From JBOGFC01 sp050742155 (GTDB taxonomy: Bacteria > Actinomycetota > Acidimicrobiia > Spongiisociales > JALYHC01): 55,620 nt of DNA. How positions within the stretch are numbered: position 1 is the first letter of the stretch; the number at the start of each line of letters is the position of its first letter. The translations under genes and the position numbers were made by a program. The notes beneath the pieces are model-generated. The model made no database searches. It saw nothing but the letters and a program-made list of their open reading frames with translations, and was not told where the DNA came from. The DNA is taken from NCBI GenBank assembly GCA_050742155.1, contig JBOGFC010000186.1:1-55620 (forward strand). Reading direction: 5' to 3'. Positions 50,232 through 55,620 of the stretch are shown here, in pieces.

Positions 50232-52205
50232 GTGAGATCTACCAACACGGTCTCTGGATGGCGCTGGCTGGCCATCATCGGGGTGTTCGCCCTGGTGGCG
50301 GCGGCCTGCCAGCCGGGACCGGAAGCAGAGCCCGGCACCACCGCCGGGACGGCGGCGCCCGGTACCACTGCGGCACCCGGCACCACCGCAGCCCCGGGGG
50401 CAGAGCCCACCGGTGAGGCCTTCACCTATGAGATCGGCATCTTCGCCGACACCACCACCGACAACTACTGGGCGTACTTCGACCCGGAGAGCTCGGTGTG
50501 GAACGCCTATGTGCTCGGGCCCACGGTACCGTCCTTGTACGCACTGGCCTTCCCGGGCATCAACGTGGTGCCTGACCTGGCGGCGGAGGCCGAGCCTCCG
50601 GCTGCCACCCAGGACGGGGAGCAGTGGTCGGTCGAGGTGCCGCTCCGCGACGACGCGGTGTGGAGCGACGGCGAGGCCATCGACGCCGAGGACGTGGTCT
50701 TCACCTTCGAGACGGCGCGGGACCTGGCCCTGGGCGGGAACTGGCTGAGCTCCTACCCGCTGGCCGACCCCGAGGACCCGGAGAAGATCGGTATCGAGAG
50801 CGTGGAGGCGGTGGACGCCACCACGGTCAAGATCTCCTTCAACTTGGAGCCGGGCCTGTTCATCTGGCCGCACTCCATCGGGGTGGGCCCGATCATGGCC
50901 GAGCACTTCTGGGCCGATGTGGTCGAGGAGGCCAGGGGCGCCGACGATCCCGCCACCGAGGACGTCAACGAATCGGCGGAGGCGCTCTACCAGGCCTCCG
51001 GCGCCGGCGCCCCCTCGGGTGGTCCGGTGATCTTCGAGAGCCGCGAGGCCGGCGCCTTTGCCCGCAACGTGGCCAACGACCAGTGGTACCAGACCGGCCA
51101 GGAGGTCACCTCGGGTGAGAGCACCTACACCCAGGGGCCCTTCCTGAGCGAGGAGATCTTCACGCTCTACGGGTCCCAGGACGCCGCCGTGTTGGCCCTG
51201 CGGGATGGCGAGGTGGACTTCCTCCTCAACCCACTGGGCATGCAGCGCGGGCTCCGCTCCCAGGTGGAGGGATCGGAGGACCTGACGGCGATCGTCAATC
51301 CCACCTACGGGTTCCGGTACCTGGCCTTCAACCTGCGCCGGCCGCCCATGAGCGATCCCGCCTTTCGGGATGCCCTGTCGATCATCATCGACAAGCAGTT
51401 CATGGCGCAGAGCGTGCTGCAGGGCGTGGCCTTCCCCTTGTGGACCCTGATGCCGGAAGGGAACGAGCTCTACTACGACGCGGCGCTGGCGGAGGAGATC
51501 GCTGCTCCTTACCAGGGGTTCGAGAGCGAGTTCGCCCGGTTCGAGGCGGCCCTGCAGATCCTGAGGGACGCCGGGTACACGTGGGCCACGGAGCCGGTCG
51601 TCAACACCGACGAGGACGGCGACCCGATCTCGGTGACTCCCGGTCAGGGTGTCGTCATGCCCGACGGGACAGCGGTGCCGGACCTGGAGATCCTGGCCCC
51701 GGGACCGGCCTACGACCCGTTGCGGGCCACCTACTCGATCTGGATCGAGAAGTGGCTCAACGATTTGGGCTTCCCGGCCTCGGCCAACCCGACCGACTTC
51801 AACGCCATCGTCGATGCGGTGTTCCCCACGGGGGTACCCGAGTTCGACATGTACATCCTGGGGTGGAGCCTCGGGAACCCGGCCGCGCCGGACTACTACG
51901 AGGCCTTCTTCCACTCCCGCTTCATCATCGAAGACTCGGGTGGCAACAACAACATGGGGTACTCCAACCCCGAGTTCGACGCCCTGGCCGACCAGCTCAA
52001 GGCGGCCCAGACCGAGGAGGAGGCCAAGGACATCATCTGGCAGCTCGAGGTGATCCTCGACCAGGACCTGCCGTATATCGTGCTGTTCGACACGGGGATC
52101 CTGGAGTTCTACCGCAACACGGCCGTGAACTTCCCGTTCACCGACACGTTGAGCGGCCTGCAGTTCCTCAACGGCCTGCCGGGCGTTGCAACGTCGGCCA
52201 GGTAA
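50232..52205 (+). CDS. ABC transporter substrate-binding lipoprotein, peptide/family 5
   Basis: 657 aa from GTG 50232. Signal peptide VSGWRWLAIIGVFALVAAAC with Cys26 lipidated, then a Thr/Ala/Pro/Gly linker with repeated GTTAAP units (about 35-60), then the family 5 (SBP_bac_5) domain: VPLRDDAVWSDGEAIDAEDVVFTFE, VKISFNLEPG, FRYLAFNLRRPPMSDPAFRDALS and the closing DQDLPYIVLFDTG. Delivers oligopeptides or a similar solute to the permeases encoded next. Longer than most family members (about 500-550) through inserts in the second lobe. Followed by a terminator-like palindrome. Confidence 0.9.
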   Translation: MRSTNTVSGWRWLAIIGVFALVAAACQPGPEAEPGTTAGTAAPGTTAAPGTTAAPGAEPTGEAFTYEIGIFADTTTDNYWAYFDPESSVWNAYVLGPTVPSLYALAFPGINVVPDLAAEAEPPAATQDGEQWSVEVPLRDDAVWSDGEAIDAEDVVFTFETARDLALGGNWLSSYPLADPEDPEKIGIESVEAVDATTVKISFNLEPGLFIWPHSIGVGPIMAEHFWADVVEEARGADDPATEDVNESAEALYQASGAGAPSGGPVIFESREAGAFARNVANDQWYQTGQEVTSGESTYTQGPFLSEEIFTLYGSQDAAVLALRDGEVDFLLNPLGMQRGLRSQVEGSEDLTAIVNPTYGFRYLAFNLRRPPMSDPAFRDALSIIIDKQFMAQSVLQGVAFPLWTLMPEGNELYYDAALAEEIAAPYQGFESEFARFEAALQILRDAGYTWATEPVVNTDEDGDPISVTPGQGVVMPDGTAVPDLEILAPGPAYDPLRATYSIWIEKWLNDLGFPASANPTDFNAIVDAVFPTGVPEFDMYILGWSLGNPAAPDYYEAFFHSRFIIEDSGGNNNMGYSNPEFDALADQLKAAQTEEEAKDIIWQLEVILDQDLPYIVLFDTGILEFYRNTAVNFPFTDTLSGLQFLNGLPGVATSAR

Positions 52206-52227
52206 GAGCCGACCAGACCGAACGAGA

Positions 52228-52260
52228 AGGGAGGGTGAGGATCCTCACCCTCCCTCTCTT
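52228..52260 (+). terminator. Perfect 28-nt palindrome with T-rich tail (terminator or attenuator)
   Basis: AGGGAGGGTGAGG and its complement meet at GGATCC (52228-52255) with no loop mismatch, followed by TCTCTTTG. It resembles a Rho-independent terminator between the binding-protein gene and the permeases, and so could cut permease expression relative to the binding protein. Confidence 0.65.
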
Positions 52261-52305
52261 TGTGCCCGTGTTAGGCTGACCGGGGGAGACCGAGGAGAGA
52301 ACCGC

Positions 52306-53466
52306 ATGGTCAAGTTCATCGGGCGGCGCCTGCTCCAGATGCTCCTCCTCTTCATCGTCTACCTGACCGTCATCTTCTTTCTCCTCAACGCCCAGCCGGG
52401 AGACATCTCCCAGCAGCTGGTCGCCAACCCCAACCTCCCCCCCGAGGCGCGGGAGATGGTCAGGGAACGGCTGGGGCTCAACAACCCGCTGTGGCTGCAG
52501 TACCTCAACTACATCAAGAACTTCTTCACCGGAAACCTGGGCCTGAGCTTCATCTTCTACCCGCGACCGGTGATCGACATCCTGCTGGAGCGGATCCCGC
52601 GCACGCTCGTGCTCTTCTTCACCGCCACGATCCTGGCCTATTACATGGGCTTCACGCTCGGCAAGCTCCTGGCTTGGCGAAGAGGAGCCATCAGCGAGTA
52701 CGCCGTCACCGTGGGGGGCGTGTTCCTCTACACCGTCTTCTATCCATGGTTCGGCCTCCTCATGCTGTGGCTGTTCGGCTTCATCTTGGGCCTGGTTCCG
52801 TTAGGCAAGTTCATCAACCCGGGCTTCTGGCTGGGTTCTCCGTTCTCGGTCAACTCGGTCTTCACCAGAATGATCGTCACCACGGTGCTCGCCTCGCTCG
52901 CCCTGGGGGCCTTGATCGCAATCGCCCGGCGCCTGGTCCCCGATCACCGCAGCCGGCGCCGCGTGCTTCAGGTGGGGGCGGCGGCCATCGGCGCCGCCTT
53001 CCTCCTTTACTGGTTCTTGTCCCCGATGCGGCCCTACGCCACCGACATCGCCTACCACCTCATCCTTCCGATATTTACGCTCTCTCTGATCGTGTTCGCC
53101 GGCATCATGCTCCTCACCCGCAGCTCCATGCTGGAGACGCTCCGCGAGGATTACATCCTCACCGCCCGGGCCAAGGGGCTCCCGAGCGACGTCATCCGTG
53201 ACCGTCACGCCGCTCGCAACGCCCTGCTACCGGTGGTGACCTCACTGGTGCTGGCGCTGGCCTTCGTGATCGGGGGAGGCATCATCACCGAGAGCGTCTT
53301 CTCCTGGCCGGGGATGGGGGAGATACTCCTCGAGGCCGCCACCCAGCAGGACATCCCGCTGGCCATAGGGGCGCTGAGCTTCATCGGGGTCTTGGCGCTG
53401 CTGGGCCACTTGCTGGCCGATATCCTCTACATGTTCCTCGACCCCCGCATCCGATACCAGACCTAA
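52306..53466 (+). CDS. ABC transporter permease, DppB-like
   Basis: 386 aa from ATG 52306 (MVKFIGRRLLQMLLLFIVYLTVIFFLLNAQPGD), the usual DppB/OppB opening. FTGNLGLSF after the first external loop and the EAA coupling motif ARAKGLPSDVIRDRHAARNALLP are conserved; IGGGIITESVFSWPGMGEILLEA follows. The middle has extra hydrophobic segments (about 165-260, including FLLYWFLSPMRPYA), which makes it longer than the common 310 aa. TAGGCT (52272-52277) and GAGGAGA precede the start, so it may have its own promoter after the terminator. Confidence 0.9.
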   Translation: MVKFIGRRLLQMLLLFIVYLTVIFFLLNAQPGDISQQLVANPNLPPEAREMVRERLGLNNPLWLQYLNYIKNFFTGNLGLSFIFYPRPVIDILLERIPRTLVLFFTATILAYYMGFTLGKLLAWRRGAISEYAVTVGGVFLYTVFYPWFGLLMLWLFGFILGLVPLGKFINPGFWLGSPFSVNSVFTRMIVTTVLASLALGALIAIARRLVPDHRSRRRVLQVGAAAIGAAFLLYWFLSPMRPYATDIAYHLILPIFTLSLIVFAGIMLLTRSSMLETLREDYILTARAKGLPSDVIRDRHAARNALLPVVTSLVLALAFVIGGGIITESVFSWPGMGEILLEAATQQDIPLAIGALSFIGVLALLGHLLADILYMFLDPRIRYQT

Positions 53467-53475
53467 GGAGGCAAG

Positions 53476-54615
53476 GTGGCCGATCGCCTGGACCACCCGG
53501 TTGACACAGAGGCTCGGCCGGTCGTCGAAGAGCCCCGCCTGGCGGTGGTCGAGGCACCGCCCGCCCCCATCCTGGTGGAGGAGCCGATCTGGCGGATCCG
53601 CCTGCGCCTGCTGGGCCGGTCGCTGGCCGAGAACTGGCGCCTCTTCGTCGACAACAAGATCGGGCTGGTAGGGCTGGCCATCATCGCCATCTTTGGCCTG
53701 ATGGCGATCTCGCACCCGATTCTGATGGCCACCGTATGGGAAGACCAGCGTCGCGTCTACGACCCGGTCATCGGCTTCGACGCCCCCACGGTGCAAAAGA
53801 CGGTGGTGGAGGAGGTGACCGACCCGGTCACCGAGGTCGACCTCCAGACCGCTCGGGCCCAAGGCCACGGCCTGGAGCAGGTGGGGGATGAGATCTTCTT
53901 CAGCGAGCAGCCGGCCCCACCCTCCAGGAAGCACCTGCTGGGCACCGACCCGCTGGGGCGGGACGTCTTCTCCCAACTCCTCTTCAGCACCCGGGCCGCC
54001 TTCTTCCTGGGGGTGATCGCCGCCGTGGTCACCGTCGTCCTGGCCACCACCGTAGGGTCGGTGGCGGCCTACTACGGCGGCTGGGTGGACAGCTACCTGA
54101 TGCGGCAGTCGGACCTGATCCTGCTGGTCCCGATCATCCCCACCCTGATCGTGGTGAGCGCCCTCTTCAGCATCAACCTTCCCACCCTGGGCCTGATCAT
54201 CGGGCTGCTGGAGGGCTTTGGGGGGACGGCCATCGTGCTCAAGTCGCAGGCGCTGGCCGTGAAGGTGAAGCCGTTCGTCGACGCCGCCCGGGTAGCCGGC
54301 GGGAGCAGCCTTCGCATCATCTTCAAGCACATCGTCCCCAACGTGCTGCCGCTCTCCTTCCTCTACATGATGTTCGCGGTGACGGGGGCCATCTCGCTGG
54401 AGGCGATCCTCTCCTTCTTCGGGCTGCTTCCGGTCACGATGAGCTGGGGGATCATGATCAACACCGCCTCGACGAGGGGGTATCTGCTCTCCGGCACCGA
54501 TTTCTGGTGGCTGCTGCTGCCGGCCGGGCTGGCGGTGACGCTCTTGGCCGGGGCTTTCTTCCTGGTGGGCCGGGCCATGGACGAGGTCGTCAACCCGAGG
54601 CTTCGGCAGCGTTGA
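53476..54615 (+). CDS. ABC transporter permease, DppC-like
   Basis: 379 aa from GTG 53476 after an AAGGAGG site. The N-terminal tail (1-40) is Pro/Glu-rich; TM1 (about 62-80) is followed by a long periplasmic insert (about 83-150) that precedes the conserved LLGTDPLGRDVFSQLLFSTR. The EAA motif reads DAARVAGGSSLRIIFKHIVPNVLP and SLEAILSFFGL follows. Pairs with the DppB-like permease. Overlaps the ATPase gene by TTGA. Confidence 0.9.
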   Translation: MADRLDHPVDTEARPVVEEPRLAVVEAPPAPILVEEPIWRIRLRLLGRSLAENWRLFVDNKIGLVGLAIIAIFGLMAISHPILMATVWEDQRRVYDPVIGFDAPTVQKTVVEEVTDPVTEVDLQTARAQGHGLEQVGDEIFFSEQPAPPSRKHLLGTDPLGRDVFSQLLFSTRAAFFLGVIAAVVTVVLATTVGSVAAYYGGWVDSYLMRQSDLILLVPIIPTLIVVSALFSINLPTLGLIIGLLEGFGGTAIVLKSQALAVKVKPFVDAARVAGGSSLRIIFKHIVPNVLPLSFLYMMFAVTGAISLEAILSFFGLLPVTMSWGIMINTASTRGYLLSGTDFWWLLLPAGLAVTLLAGAFFLVGRAMDEVVNPRLRQR

Positions 54616-55620
54616 GCACCGCCGAGGTCATCCGGGAGGAGCGCCGGGGCGGGCACGACGGCCGGGTCCTCCTGGAGGTGGACGACCTGGTCATGCACTA
54701 CCAGACCCGGGAGGGCGAGGTGTCGGCGGTGGACGGCGTCACCTTCAGCCTCCACCAGGGGGAGGCGCTCGGGCTGGTAGGTGAGTCCGGGTGCGGGAAG
54801 ACCTCCATCGCCATGGCGCTGCTCCGCCTCCTCCCGGACAACGGCCGCATCAAGGAGGGAGAGATCCGGCTCAACGGTCGGGACCTGGTCCGCCTCAATC
54901 AGACCGCCATGCGCCGGCATCGGTGGAAGGACATCGCCATGGTCTTCCAGGGAGCCATGAACGCCTGGAACCCGGTCTACCGGGTGGGGGACCAGATCCG
55001 GGAGGCGATGCACACCCACTTCCCAGCGATGAGCACTGCGGCCATGAACCGGCGCATCATCGAGCTGTTCGAGCTGGTGGGGCTGCCGCCGGCCATGATG
55101 GACCGATACCCGCACGAGTTCTCCGGAGGCATGCGCCAGCGGGCGGTGATCGCCATGGCGCTCTCCTGCGACCCGCAGATCATCATCGCCGACGAGCCCA
55201 CCACCGCCCTGGACGTGATCGTCCAGGACCGCATCCTCAAGCAGCTCAAGCAGATCCAGGCCGAGCTGGGGATGTCGATCATCTACATCTCCCACGACAT
55301 CGCGGTGATCGCCGAGGTGTCCGATCGGATGGCGGTCATGTATGCCGGCAAGATCGTCGAGCTCGGTCCCACCGAGGAGGTGTTCGCCCGGCCCAAGCAT
55401 CCCTACACCTGGCTGCTGCTCTCCTCCACCCCCAGCATCAAGGGGGTGAGGCGCAAGCTCGCCCCGCTGGAGGGCGAGCCGCCCAACCTGCTCAACCCAC
55501 CCTCCGGATGCCGCTTCCACCCGCGGTGTCCTTTCGCCACCGAGAAATGCGTCGAGGAGGAGCCACCCCTCGAGCTGGTGACCCAGGGGCACGCCACGGC
55601 CTGCTGGCACTACGAGCAGG
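54612..55620 (+). CDS. ABC transporter ATP-binding protein, DppD/OppD-like (partial, runs off window)
   Basis: At least 336 aa from TTG 54612 in the TTGA overlap. Walker A GESGCGKTS, Q-loop VFQGAMNAWNPV (VFQDPMTSLNP in most), signature EFSGGMRQRAVIAMAL, Walker B IIIADEPTTALD, and the His switch ISHDIAV. The C-terminal oligopeptide domain begins at HPYTWLLLSSTP, and the cysteines CRFHPRCPFATEKC are the site of the Fe-S cluster reported in relatives. The stop is beyond 55620. Provides energy for the uptake system encoded upstream; a second ATPase gene (DppF-like) is expected to follow. Confidence 0.9.
   Translation, partial: MSTAEVIREERRGGHDGRVLLEVDDLVMHYQTREGEVSAVDGVTFSLHQGEALGLVGESGCGKTSIAMALLRLLPDNGRIKEGEIRLNGRDLVRLNQTAMRRHRWKDIAMVFQGAMNAWNPVYRVGDQIREAMHTHFPAMSTAAMNRRIIELFELVGLPPAMMDRYPHEFSGGMRQRAVIAMALSCDPQIIIADEPTTALDVIVQDRILKQLKQIQAELGMSIIYISHDIAVIAEVSDRMAVMYAGKIVELGPTEEVFARPKHPYTWLLLSSTPSIKGVRRKLAPLEGEPPNLLNPPSGCRFHPRCPFATEKCVEEEPPLELVTQGHATACWHYEQ

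Overview
The window is GC-rich chromosomal DNA of an actinomycetote. Markers are a complete Pup-proteasome locus (ARC, Dop, Pup, PrcB, PrcA, PafA, PafB, PafC), a DUF4193 protein, TlyA, HelY and many GTG/TTG starts overlapping the previous stop. Gene order follows two conserved actinobacterial blocks known from Mycobacterium tuberculosis (trmI to helY, and HAD phosphatase-tlyA-nadK-recN-pyrG-xerD-scpAB-rluB-cmk-der), here lying close together. The content suggests a lineage outside Mycobacteriales, perhaps Acidimicrobiia-like; that placement is inference.

Layout. 1-7 kb: hydantoinase/oxoprolinase pair (hyuA, hyuB; minus strand), a beta-propeller lipoprotein, an ornithine-cyclodeaminase-family enzyme and an MFS exporter. 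7-9.6 kb: LON-domain protein, small membrane proteins and the tRNA methyltransferase gene trmI, whose start has been hit by a 162-bp TA-flanked palindromic element. 9.6-18.2 kb: the proteasome/pupylation locus, with an in-frame amber codon in the ATPase gene and a Pup ending in GGE. 18.3-22.2 kb: a zinc-ribbon protein, tatA, tatC, helY. 22.2-28.1 kb: lipid kinase, DUF4193 protein with an acidic tandem repeat, polyprenol-phosphate mannose synthase, GNAT, NUDIX, DUF1015, HAD phosphatase, rhomboid. 28.1-38.8 kb: small protein, tlyA, nadK, recN, pyrG, NUDIX, ald, xerD, TraR/DksA-type protein, M50 protease, HD protein, scpA, scpB. 38.8-39.9 kb: a 1.1-kb cassette bounded by perfect 23-bp inverted repeats carrying one AbiEi-like/DUF559 gene. 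39.9-48 kb: rluB, aroA, cmk, ispH, DUF512 protein, der and an acyl-CoA carboxylase subunit. 48-55.6 kb: small membrane protein, tRNA-Pro(GGG), a HAMP-adenylate cyclase and a peptide-type ABC transporter running off the window.

How the genes work together. Pup is attached to targets by PafA and removed by Dop; pupylated proteins are threaded by ARC into the PrcAB chamber. PafBC is the WYL-domain DNA-damage regulator encoded with them. Tat genes and the helicase follow in the usual order. The second block groups DNA maintenance (RecN, XerD, ScpAB), nucleotide and cofactor supply (NadK, PyrG, Cmk, two NUDIX), aromatic and isoprenoid synthesis (AroA, IspH) and ribosome maturation (TlyA, RluB, Der).

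Small-scale structure is the most unusual part. There is a family of three 52-nt palindromes just after gene ends, G/C-rich CCCTCCCC palindromes at three loci (one a tandem array read through by hyuB), the MITE-like insertion, the inverted-repeat cassette, and two genes (ppm1, tlyA) whose conserved N-termini lie upstream of any ATG/GTG/TTG. No stretch longer than 300 nt lacks a gene; no rRNA, CRISPR array or integrase-carrying element was seen.
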